Assembly (NCBI GenBank): GCA_024036415.1
Contig: JAMWET010003455.1
Span: 695,001-759,000, forward strand
Direction of reading: 5' to 3'
DNA length: 64,000 nucleotides
Origin: Prochilodus magdalenae
Taxonomy: Eukaryota > Chordata > Actinopteri > Characiformes > Prochilodontidae
Part shown: positions 34,401 through 46,200 of the stretch, one piece after another
Layout: each line of letters opens with the position of its first letter
Numbering within the stretch: position 1 is the stretch's first letter
Notes under the pieces: generated by a model
The model's database searches: none
Seen by the model: only the letters and a program-made list of their open reading frames with translations
What the model was told of the DNA's origin: nothing
Made by a program: the position numbers and the translations under genes

Positions 34401-37257
34401 GCAGCCTCAGAATGTGCACAGTGTGTTTTTGGTCATGAAATGTTTAACCAGTAAAAACATCTATCACCTCTCATTTACGCTTTGCTTTTTCTGTCTCTGT
34501 GTTCGGTCTGCATGCATCCTAGTTTTCTCTTACAAAATTTGAAGAATAAAAATAACATACTGGGTCTTCAGTGCAAGGCAAATAATAGAACATAAAAAAG
34601 CTCTTGTCATCTAAATCTCACTTTGCTTACCTAAGCCAATTTTGGAGTTCAAATGTAAGGCACTTTCCTGAGAAGTAGTGCTTGTAGAGGTCTGTTATTT
34701 GGAAATTTGCAGCACCAATTTTTGGGATATCATTCTAGAGACTATATAATAACACAAAATGTTAAAAAATGTACTGACAGCGACATCTAGTTACATTGTA
34801 GAAAATTCTACATACTTACATACTTCTATTTTATCTCATTGTAGTTTGTCTATTGGTTTAGCACAAGGACTTTACTGGTGCACTGTACATTCTAGATGGA
34901 CCTGGTCCAAAACCTGGTCCCCCACAGTATGGTATCCATTACAGTTTTACCAGTCTAATCGAACTTTAATAACCCTGATCTCTCTCTGTGAGTGCTTGAG
35001 GCCTGCAACAGAGTCCAACTTAAAGAGCCTTTGCGAAAAAAGATGGCTCTGTATGCTCTAAAGAATTGATAAGCAGCCTTGTCTAGTGAACAGGAGAGAG
35101 GCACCCTGCTTATAGTTCATTATATGTTAATTTCCTTGATATTTGATAATACTTTTGATAATTTTACATCTTTTTCTTTTATATGCTTTGCAATACTTTA
35201 ATCTGTACATGCCTAGTTTTTTTTTTTTTGTTTGTTTTACTGAGAATGCAACCCCTCTATTTCCATTCCCCTTTCTCTTCCCTTATTGTAAATATATATT
35301 TGTTGTTATAACAAAATCTCATATGTCATATCTTTATATGAGAAGGAACATTCCATTAAATGTTCAAACAGTGCTATTTTTCAATGGTGGTTTTACCAGA
35401 ATAGGGGACTGCTGGCAGTAGACACATCTCAAGCTTAAAAAACTAAACAATGCGTGGCCTGTCCTGGAAACATGTAATAGCACCAAGTTAGAAGTTGAAA
35501 TAGTAATAGTAATAGACCCAACCGAGTTAAAACAAAGTGTAAAGGCTCTAGCGTGGAGAAAACTGTTGCCACATGCTCTAAGGAGGCCATTAAAGCACTT
35601 GGTATTGATTGCCAGTTGTGGAATCAATAACAACGAAATAAGTGCTGACTGTGACAGCAGGTAGCACACACAGCTGAGAGAAATGTAGAAGGCCTGAGCT
35701 GCTAAATGACCGTAGTCTGTGTGTTTCTTTTCTCTTTGTTTCTAGGAGACTCTGCAGCAGCTGGTGATGATGCCTCTGCCCAATGTGCTGGTGCTTGGCA
35801 GGGCCCCACTTACTGGTAGGTGTTGCAAACATACGAGCTGACACCAAATGCTGAGTAACAGACCCTGCTTACACGGCATTTGTAGAACTATACAGTGCAT
35901 TCACTCACAAAAGACTAAGAAAAAGTTCATGAGAACGGCATCACAGGCTTTTGGGCACTCCTTTTTTATTTTATTTTCCATTGTTAATAATAGCCAGTTC
36001 CTGCTTTCTGTACAATTAGTTTTTGTATGATACACCTCATTTCCACCTAGAGAGAGTGAAGGTTAACAGATGCTTCCTCCTTGTGACACAGAGAGAATCA
36101 CCATATCTTTTAAATCTGTTGCGCAGCCTTTAAAGTGGTCACAAATGGCACAGTTCAGCCTAGACGATCTAACAGTAGCTAGTTTATTCTTTTTAACAAT
36201 TTTTAGAAACAGGATGGAGTAAGTTAAAGCAGTAACACACCATGAAAGACCCCGAGAGACAAAATGTACACTTACGGTTAGCACCAAAAGCTATGTGATA
36301 CAATTTATGTACGTAACTATGTGGTGTATGCATTTTTATAGTACATGCTACAACAGTGATGCAAATTAGCACTAGGGCTGTCATGAAAATTTAGTTGACA
36401 GTTAATTGCCATACAAATAATTATATATACAATTAAATTGTATTTAATGTTTTCTTTTTAGCAACTGTAAAAAGCACAAGTCTTAATGTGCCTCATTGGT
36501 TGATTGATTGGCTATCTTGCTTCCTTGCTGTTGATACTTATTAACTCTTATTTGATGACGAGCATAGCTCAAGCTCAAATAAACAAACATTACTTACTAC
36601 TATGCTCTAGTGAAGTTGTGTTAACAAACAACAAATAAACAAACATTATTCCCTACCCCTCTGTTAACATGTGATTGACAAATGTTTTAGATGTATTTGC
36701 CTTAACCCAACAGATCCATTACACATCCTGTTTGTTGTGATGTAAACATATGATGTGTGAGAGCTAACAAGTGTGTAAACATTTGTAAATAATGTGATCA
36801 GCTCATATTATCGCTGTTGGGCAATTATGTAATGATTGTGGCAGGCCGTTGTTAGACTATACTTATGGAAAAGAAAGTTTGAGAATGGTTAAATAGATCT
36901 ATAGAAGTGGAAAATTCTAAAATTTCAGGAGTCACTCTACACATCTTTCTAGTGTAATGGGTGTAATTAGACTTTATAGACTTACAGAGGTATATTTATG
37001 TATAAATTTTATGTGACTGTAAGCAAGAAGAGTTGGTATCAGTCGTGTGTGACCTGTGCCTCAGTGGCTTCACAGAACAGTAGTGATGCATCTGAAAGTG
37101 GTTGGCCATGTGGCTTTTATTATGTGGCTATTAGAGCCTGGTGGGGGATGGTAGCATTATCAGCTCAGTGAGAATCCACCCTAGGCTACGAGGAGTTAAC
37201 TCCTGATGAAATCTCACGTCTCTCTCTCTCACTCTTAGTCGTTCTGTAGTTCTTCTC

Positions 37258-37289
<32 letters not shown>

Positions 37290-40200
37290 ACACACACACA
37301 TTTCTTATGGTCTGTCTCAGTCTTGCGCTTAGTCTCTCTTTCTTGCCTTTAGTCTCTCTTTTGCTCTGGCTGGTAGTCCCTCTCTTTTGCTCTTGCGCTT
37401 GGTCTCTCTCTCTGATACACTGTCTCCTATACTCTTTCCTGTCCACCATGTGAGATAGAAGCATGTCATGAAACAACTTGTCCGACGTTGCTGGTTGTCT
37501 TGGCGTCTTGCCCTCATCGTTAGCCAGCAGCCTTACTCACTCACTCCGCATTGTCTTGATTCACTCTACGCTTACATGGCTGTCTGACAGGTGTCCTGTT
37601 TGCTTGTTTTTAGATCAACACTAACAACTGAGTAGGATAAAACCGCTGAGTCATGACAGGTGCACTTTAGTTGTAGTGTCAGCCCAAAGGAAGTCTGTCT
37701 TAGCTGTCTGGAGAGCTGTTTTAAGAAGAACTCTGATTACTATGCAGCACGAGCAATGCCAATGCTTTTAAAGCAATGCAGAATTTACGTAATTTTCCTC
37801 TTAGCTTATGTGTAGTCAGTCAGGCAGATGGATGATTGTATGTAGTTTGTTTCTTTGATTTTGCACTGAAGCAATAATCCATTAACTGTATGACATAGTC
37901 TTCTCTAAATGAATGTACAAAAATCAGTAAGGCTTCAAGATGACTGCTACTGCTGTTCTTAACTATGATATGTACTTTTACCTATTTTAGGCCATGGCAT
38001 TATAAACTAAATGGCAGATTTATTTGAGCTTGCTTAACAGCTTAACACGATCAAAGGCAAGTGTATAATGACTTGAGCATGCAGTTTGCACAATGCTAAC
38101 TGGTGAGGCCTATGCCTGATCTGCTTAAGCTGTTACATTTATGCCCATTTGTGTTTGAAGGTCAGAGTGTACGCAGGAACAAGCAATAGTCTTAAAGGGG
38201 ATTTCCAAAGTGATGTAATGTGATAACAAATGCTTTGAGATGTCTGCAACCCAAGTATGGCCATTTAATTTATGGTCCAAGATAACCAGTGAACTTACAT
38301 GTGTCTTCTGAACTGTGTGTGTGTGTGTGTGTGTATGTGTGTGTGTGTGTATATTTATAATATGTGTGTGTGTGTGTGTGTGTGTGTGTATTGACTGATC
38401 TGAGAAAATGGTAATTATATTTTTCATATAATAACCTACCCCACTACCATGATAGAATTAGGTCCAAATTCTCACTACAAGCTTACAACAATGACTATGT
38501 CCTAAACTGAAGGTGCTTGGTGCTGGGGTAAACCCAGTTGATGTGGGCTTATGGGTCATTGCTGTAGAGGATGCTGTTGTCCATGAAGTCATATAGCACA
38601 GTGACAGTGCAGATGCAGGCTGAGCAGACCTGCAGGAAGCTGTGGCATTATTAAGCACTGGGGTCCCCCTGAGGAGCTGTTTCCTCTTCCTGTTCAGCAG
38701 TCATTGTTCACGGGAAGGGGAGGAGCAAGCCGGGGTTAGTCAGTGTCCCCATGACCCCTCTGTTTCCTGTAAGGATGCGAGGATGATGACGAAAGACCTT
38801 AGAGAAAAGAACTAGCAGTTCCGTCACACTGGACCCCAGAGAGGCTGGGGGTTGTGTAAGGCGAATGTTTATGCTCCATTTCAAAAGTTTCCCTCTATCT
38901 CTCTCCTCTCTCCTCTCCTCTGAGCCAGTCACCTTGAATAATTCATATGCTTCACATTAAAGCGAGGGCTCCTTATCTTAAGATAGCATGCATGGAATTT
39001 TTTATTCCCTTTCGAAGCAGTGTTTGTGTGTATGTGTGAGCAAGTGTCCTTTATATTCAGTGTTTTAAAATGTGTACGAAGCAGATCAGCATTCCTGCCT
39101 GCGCGACTCAGCGTGACTAATTCACATTGCAAGTCAACAATTCTCTTTGTGGCTTATAGTACTTTGTCCCTGCAATATTCATTATTACCTATGTGTCCTT
39201 TTTACAGTGCTTTTTCCTTTCTAATCTGATTTTAACACGATAATGTGTATTTAAAATTATTAATCTTCATTCCACTAACTAACACTAACACACATGAATG
39301 TGGACTGGCACTGTTTAACAGATGTTGAGCATTTTTCAACAGAGTATATTGCAGTTAGTGAGGTAGAGTTGTCTATAGGACTGGTTTTGTTTTTCCATGC
39401 ACCCAAATACAGCCACCCTGTCCCTATCTGGCAGCCCTTTTTTTGCATTTGGCCATACAGAATTAAATATAGATCACTGATGGAGAAAACATTCGTGCTT
39501 TTCCCCCCAAAAGCATCCTGTTAGTTAAGCTGTTCCCTCGCCGAGTATCCTGTATGCAGACTTGTGAGGAGGTCAGATTCCGCTTTAGTGACAACTGCTA
39601 TCCAACAGAAAAGATAAATGGCCTAGCTATGCTTAAATAGCATAGCTATGTCATTTTTGTGAAAATTGTGTTCATATTTTCTCTATTTTAACAGTATTGG
39701 TGCGGGATGTAGATTTTGTAGGTGCATCTTGCCCACACAGATGCTTCACAGTTTTACTTACACTGTAGTTAAACAGCCCTACTCTCTAAGCCGTTTGTTT
39801 ATTTGTAATTGGCCTCTCTCTGAGCTCCACCCTTCTGTGCATGAGAAGACTAATCGGAGCCAAGTGGCCCAGTTGGAGGAACCACCTGCCTCTTCCTCTC
39901 TAAGGGCACAATCTCTGCCTAATTCTGCTGTGTTAACACTTCAGTTCCCACAGCAGCTGCCATGCTGGTCTATCATGTCTGAATCCACCATGACCGTGTC
40001 ATCCGTGCTGCTGATTACTGTGTTCTGCTCTCCTACTCCAGTTGCATTGCCAATGTGTCGTAATTTGATATCAAAGCTGTTTTTTTCTGTTTGTTCTTTC
40101 AGTATACATTGTGTAATATCAGGGATTACGTTTTAAGATCTTGTTTGTGTTTGTCTTTATTTTCAGAGCAAGGCTTGGCAGAAGTGAAGAAACTGTTGTT

Positions 40201-43200
40201 GCTGTTGCTGGGTTGTGCTGTCCAGGTAAGGCCACAAATGATCTGCATTTGTATGTCTCTGAGAGAGGTTCAGATGAAAGTGAAGTTTTCGCTAACACTA
40301 TCAGCTTGACAGGTGGCAGTGGTTGGCAGGAGGCCAATGTTGAGATCTGTGTGATAAACTGTCTGCAACGTGGGAAGGCCGGTCTGATCTAACCCATAAA
40401 CCCACACACACACACACACACAATAGGTCCTAATGTTTTTATGCTAAGTAATATTTTCAAATATCTGAGAAAGGTTAATAACACACAAGGTACCAGCCAG
40501 TATTTTGTAGATGTGTGTGGACATTTGGGCCGAAAGGGGCTCAAATACAAATGTTTTTATTTATTGTGTGGGGGCTGCACTTGTGAGTTTAACCTGGCTA
40601 GCTCTCATTGTGAGTTGGTTGTATAGTCTAAAACTAAGATACATTTGATGGCCAAGGAAGGATTGACGGCCTTGAAACATAGGAATGTCATAAGTCCGAC
40701 CTGCTAGATTTATTAAATGAAGTGTTATTCATTTTAAATGGAACCATCTAGGAGCAACAGGAGCTCAGCCATGAAGTAGTATACCATGCGTAGCGAGACT
40801 GCAGTGTGCTGAAACACGTAGCTCAAAAAAATCACCTGTTGGATAACTCATTAAAGGGGTTTTGAACTGCCTCTGTAAGCCTAGGTATAAGAATTGTTTC
40901 CCAGGTGCTTTATGAAATTAGCATGGCCTTAATTCCAGAAAACCTTGAAAGACGTATTAAATTGTTTGCTTCTACCTTTTTGATAACAATTTCCACGTGA
41001 TTGCACTATTATGCACATAAAAACATGGTTTTACGAGATTAGCGTGAAGGAAGTCCATTGACCTGGACAGAGCCCTTGACTTTAACCCCATCAAACATCA
41101 GTGCCTGAGCTCACAAATGCTCTTTTGACTGAATGAGCAGTAATTACCACATACACACACTCCAAAAGTCCTTCCCAGAACAGCAGAGTCTACTGCAGCT
41201 CTGTTCTATATTAATGCCAATAATATGGCAATGTCCAAAAAGCTAATACAAGAGTCCACATACTTTGGCCATATAGTGTATGTTTCAGCCCCCAAGAAAG
41301 TTAAAAAACACAAGTGGGAATTCTGTGTCAAAACATGCAACGATAAAGTTATTTTTGTGGTATTAACGTATCTATAGCTCTGCTACCTTTGCTGTGGTTA
41401 TAATTTCTCAAAGCTTTTAAGATACTTTCAGCATTGCATGTGCCGGTCTAAGTGGGAATAAAATAGCTTACTGGAAATATGCTCCATGTGTGCTGTCTGT
41501 GTGTACACATTCCTGTGTGAATTTCTGTCCTGTGAATGGTAACCTATTCAGTAAGTCTATGTTCTGTATTGTGTAGTGTTTAAGTGAAAGTAGTTGCTCT
41601 CCCTGCTCCTGCAGACCATTGTAGCATTGCATGTCTCACACTACCAGATTCAGTCCCTTTTCTTTGTCTTCCTTAAAGTGTGATGAAAAAGAGGAGTACA
41701 TTGAGAGAATCCAGACACTGGACTTTGACACAAAAGCAGCCATTGCATCTCACATTCAAGAGGTAAGAAGTAGCGCCTGAGAGAGTCCATACCCAAATGT
41801 CATCTGCTGGGTTTCCTATATTCAGACCTTTAATCAGTTATGAACCGTTAAACAGAGCAAGTACAGCCAAAGAACATGGTTCAAAATCCTTAACCTGACA
41901 GTGGGGTAATACAAGTAAAACTCTCTCCCGTCCCACTGTGTTACTCCATTTTTGTGACCAATATTTGCCAACTATACAAGAAACTCCAGAAAGAACTAAG
42001 TACTGTAACAAAAAATAAGAATATAGACTATAGTGAAAACATAGCTAAAGGAGAAGTACAGGAAGGTGATGTAAAGCCTATGAAAAATCCAGTCACAATA
42101 AAAAGTCAGATTGTTCTGTTTGAGTGTTATTTGTCTTTACTGTTCCCATATTTTGTGTGCTGTTCTGATATTGTTGTGCTTTTGTTCTAAAGGTCACACA
42201 TAATCAAGAGAATGTGCTGGACCTGCAGTGGTTGGAGGGTGGGGAACCTCCCCCCGAGGACCTTGATTCTCTTTCCAGAAACCTTGCCTTCCACCTCAAA
42301 CACCTGGTGGATGAGAGAGATGAACAGCTGGAGGTAAATGATAAAATGAGTAGAGCCAACTGCTACTGTTGATAAGTCGCTTGTCAAATGATTTTTTAAT
42401 CATTCTTTTTTCATTGATTTGTAAATTATAGGTCCAGTTATTATGGGTCAGGTAGTGGATATATTCTAGTATTTTAGTTTTTTTGAAAGCAATAATTAAT
42501 TAAATGATTAATTCAATGATTTATTCAATGATTTATTCAGTGCTCCAGTTTTCTGTATGTAGTAATAGTATTTTGCCTCAAACTTTGATAAGTAACCTCT
42601 AAGTGGCATTCCAGATGTTAATGTATGACTTTGTCATACAACTTCATTCATTTTTATGGACTTTTAACAGCTTCCTACAACTTATATGAAATGTATTCAT
42701 TTGCAGGGTACATATATCACATTTTATTTAGGTATTAGGTACAGTTGCCTTGATATTGGATACTGATGTGTGCTATTTTTCATGGACAAATCTGTAAATG
42801 CTGATACATGAAAAATGGGAAAAAACTGACTGAGTGTATTTTGGTTTATGTATTGTGATATGAAAATTGCAGGAATTTTACAGTTATTTGCAATTTTGTT
42901 CTGTCACCCTAACACTTTGCTCTACTGAAGTGTTGTAAATATGTTCTCATCAAATACCAGTCAAATGTAAGTGTTTGAATGTTGTCTAAATATATTCCTA
43001 ATGTTATTGCATTATCATTGTTCATCAAACTGGAAACAGCTGAAGCTTTTAAATGGTAATTTCAAAATTGTAACAAATTAATTCAGGCTGCTTGAAAGGT
43101 CAGTCCAGAGAAAAGCAGAATGAATAGTAGCTTCTTTTAAAATGTTCACCACTTCCATATTTTGTTTCATCTTTTTCAACACTTTAAACCTGAAATTGTA

Positions 43201-46200
43201 CAAACTCTAACAAGTTATGCCTAGCATTTCTTGCTCTGCAGCAGGGTTACTGTAGAGGGTCTACAGCTACTAGAGTTCCTTAGCTGTTCTAGACTTTTTG
43301 AACAAAGTCTGGTGTGAAATAGTGGAGGAATATATTTAACATTCAGTGTGGGTAGGTGGAGCATATGCAGTGTGTTTGTGGATTCCAGGTGAGTCTGATT
43401 AAGCTCAGCCCTCCCGTAGAGTCACTGAGGTCTTTGAGGCCATTCCCAGTATTCTCTACTCCTCTGGGCTTAGATAATAATCGCCAGAGCCCCGCTTGTG
43501 TCCAGCCGCTCTTCATTAAAAGGCCATTCCCGTCCCCTGTATTCCTCTCTGCCTCTTTGTCCTTCTTGCTCTGTCATTTTTGTTCTCTCTCTTTCTCTCT
43601 CTCTCTCTCTATTAATGACACCCACACATGCCCACATTGCCTGGAAGACAGTGAAGGTGTTGTTTGCAGATATGTGTTTTAAATTTTCTGTTCCTCCATG
43701 TCCAATGTTGTTGACATGGTGACCCCTCCTTACCCACCCCCTTCACAAGCCCCCCAGAGTATGACTTAATGTCCAGTGCTTTTAGCCAGATCTGGTGGTG
43801 CTCTCCTTATAGTGCTCCTGGTTTCAATTTAATGAAATCATCACGGCCGGCTGCTCAGGCTAGCGTGGCATAAATGCCCTAATCTCCTTCCTCTCCTTAA
43901 TTGGAGACCTCACGCAGGATAAAGGGGGAGACTGCTGCTTATTCTGTCTGCAGAGTTTACTGTTGCACTGTTTATATACCCTCTCAGAAATTCCTGAAAT
44001 GGACCCCTCTATGGACCTTTACTGATAAACAAGAACTTTGTATTGACTTCTAAAATTTGGAATATCCGCACAAAATAGCAAAATACCATACTGTAATTAT
44101 AAGTGGAGATATATTACAATTGTGATATGTCTTGCATGGAATTTAAAACTTTTAGCAACACTTTAATGGGATATGGTGACAGTCACAGACACAGAATATC
44201 AGCAAGGTCTAAATATGGTCAGGGTGTTCACAGCAGAGCAGGTTGGGCTGTATGTACAGTATGTGAAATGCTGATAAAAGCAGCAAACAAGTAACTAGTA
44301 AAATCTGTGTTTAATTAAAAACAGTACAGAGCAATTTTCAGTGTTTTATTTTTATTTTACTTCTTTTTATTTTCATTGAATTTGATGCCTGCAACATGTT
44401 CCAGAAAGGTTGGGACAGGAGCATCTTCTCCAATAGTTGTTTGAGGACATTAGTTACATCAATGAAAGCAGAATTTTTTTTATTCTGTTATACAATTTAT
44501 CATCTTTACAACAGTAAAGGACCAGCTTAACATTTTCAATCTGAGACAGGTCTGGACTACAGACAGGCCAGGCTGAATCTTTTGATGACTTTATACACTG
44601 TAGATGGTGAAATAATTAGAATCTGTGAATGTGATGTTCTAAAACGGTGTATTGATGTCCCTTAAACTGTTTATTTATTGATAGCAAGCCTAGAGCTCCG
44701 GAAACTAATTTTCTTCCTAAATTACATATTTATATTTTATATTTTCTAAATAATAATTAGTGAACAGGTCACTGCTTTCTCTTTTATTTGAATTTGTATT
44801 TACGTTTTGGAAGTTTTGTATAATTATACAAGCCCTATACAAGACGAGTCCCTACATACAAAGCCTATACAAAGAAAATATCATGCACCTTTTTTTGAAA
44901 GAATTTGCTTTTGTTCATTTAATAATTGAAGAGTGTTGTTTGCCCTCAGACCATTGTGGAGCTGACTCAGGAGAGAGACTGTGGCCAGTACTCTCCACCT
45001 GCGCCAAGTGCCCAGTCACCCAACGACTCACCTAGCATGCGGCGCACTGAGAGCAGGCAGCACCTCTCCGTTGAGCTGGCAGATGCCAAGGCCAAGATTC
45101 GACGCCTTCGTCAGGAGCTGTGAGTATTATGGCATGCCATGCCCCGCATTCAAAACACGGGTACTAAATGTGTTTGAGCAGTAGATTTTAGGTTTACTCG
45201 CACCTTCTACCTCTTTTTATCTTTGATCGCAAAAAATAGTTAAGCTGTAACAGTTGTTTAGCCCCTTCTAGTCCTGACAAGTCCCAGCCATCATGAATTC
45301 TGCAGTATTCCCATTAAGAGTAGCCCCCTTACTGTATCTATACTGCATTTAAAACTGCTATGATGCATATTCTTTAGCAAGTTTGTGCAATGTTTCAACG
45401 TAAGACCGCACAGTATAAACTCTTATGTTGACATCAGAAATGTACTTAATATATTTCTGTAAAAAACTTTACTCTGAAATCATCAACTATCAATATAAAA
45501 GTCCCAGCTTTAACACAAATGAAAATGGTTTTTGCCACAGCTGCAACAGATTTCCGGTTAAATTGCTGAGAACGGCAGATACAGACTGTTGATTCAAGAA
45601 ATAAGTTGTCTGAACCATCATTTTCAAGGCATTGCAGTGTCCTTGATATATCAGCTTGGCTTGTCTGATATGGTACAGCCAGAGCACAAAAGCTTTTTGC
45701 AAGCTTGTAAATAATTGAACTTCCTCCTTAGGAGTGCATTAACCTTGAGAGACAATATACAGCGATATGATTTAGAGGTAGTGGTCACTCAGATAAAGAA
45801 GCAGTTTGAAAGTGAGAGGAAGTTGCTTTTAAGTGCACTGTAGGCAGCCTTTTTAACGTGTGTCTGTCTAAAAGCTTATGAAGGGATGATTGTTGCTGTA
45901 GACTAGTCAGCGTTTGTTGTGTTTACTACATGAAGACCAGCAATGATTTTGGATTCACAGACATTGGATGCAAATAGTTGTTTTTCATGTATCAAAGCTA
46001 GCTGTGTCATGAGCCTGGAGGATCTGCCACAAATAGAAATGTCTCAAATCTCTGTTATACGCTGTTGGCCTAGTTATGTCTTGACCCTTTCAAAGTGATG
46101 TCAGCATGGTAAAGAATGAATCTGCAAAGCGTTGGTGGTTAGACAAAGCCGCCACTTGCCTCCACCAGGCCTGACACAGGATCAGATGTCTTGGGATTTG

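Larger units (their letters stand above)
25761..35745 (+). other. ccdc88a: ccdc88a intron 3 (10.0 kb)
   Basis: This phase-0 intron lies between exons encoding ..RRIKTYYQ and ETLQQLVMM.., inside the Hook domain. It has no recognisable gene on either strand. It contains GC-balanced segments near 28.4-28.6 and 31.3-31.7 kb that may be regulatory, a short CA tract at 31633-31653, an AAT/ATG triplet tract at 33198-33220, and mostly AT-rich unique sequence. Confidence 0.75.
35816..40166 (+). other. ccdc88a: ccdc88a intron 4 (4.35 kb)
   Basis: This phase-1 intron splits the Hook-domain codons ..GRAPLT and [12 protein letters not shown]... It holds the CT/CA tracts and minisatellite at 37.2-37.4 kb, the TG microsatellite at 38.3 kb and GC-balanced segments near 38.7-38.97 and 39.8-40.03 kb. 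The 156-codon open frame at 39666-40136 ends in the intron next to the acceptor and shows no family features; I do not regard it as a gene. Confidence 0.75.
42334..44949 (+). other. ccdc88a: ccdc88a intron 7 (2.6 kb)
   Basis: This phase-0 intron marks the change from the Hook domain to the linker before the coiled coil. It contains AT-rich DNA, a GC-balanced block at 43.37-43.95 kb interrupted by a CT microsatellite, and an interspersed-repeat relic at 44.33-44.69 kb. No independent gene is recognised. Confidence 0.75.

Noticed and set aside
36371..36460. hAT-like or similar element suggested by CTAGGGCTGTCATGAAAA
   Set aside because: The opening word resembles common fish repeats, but no second terminus or target duplication was found and the rest is plain AT-rich DNA.
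39666..40136. 156-codon open frame on the + strand in ccdc88a intron 4
   Set aside because: No domain or family resemblance, mixed low-complexity composition, and it ends just before the real exon 5 acceptor. It is best explained as chance.
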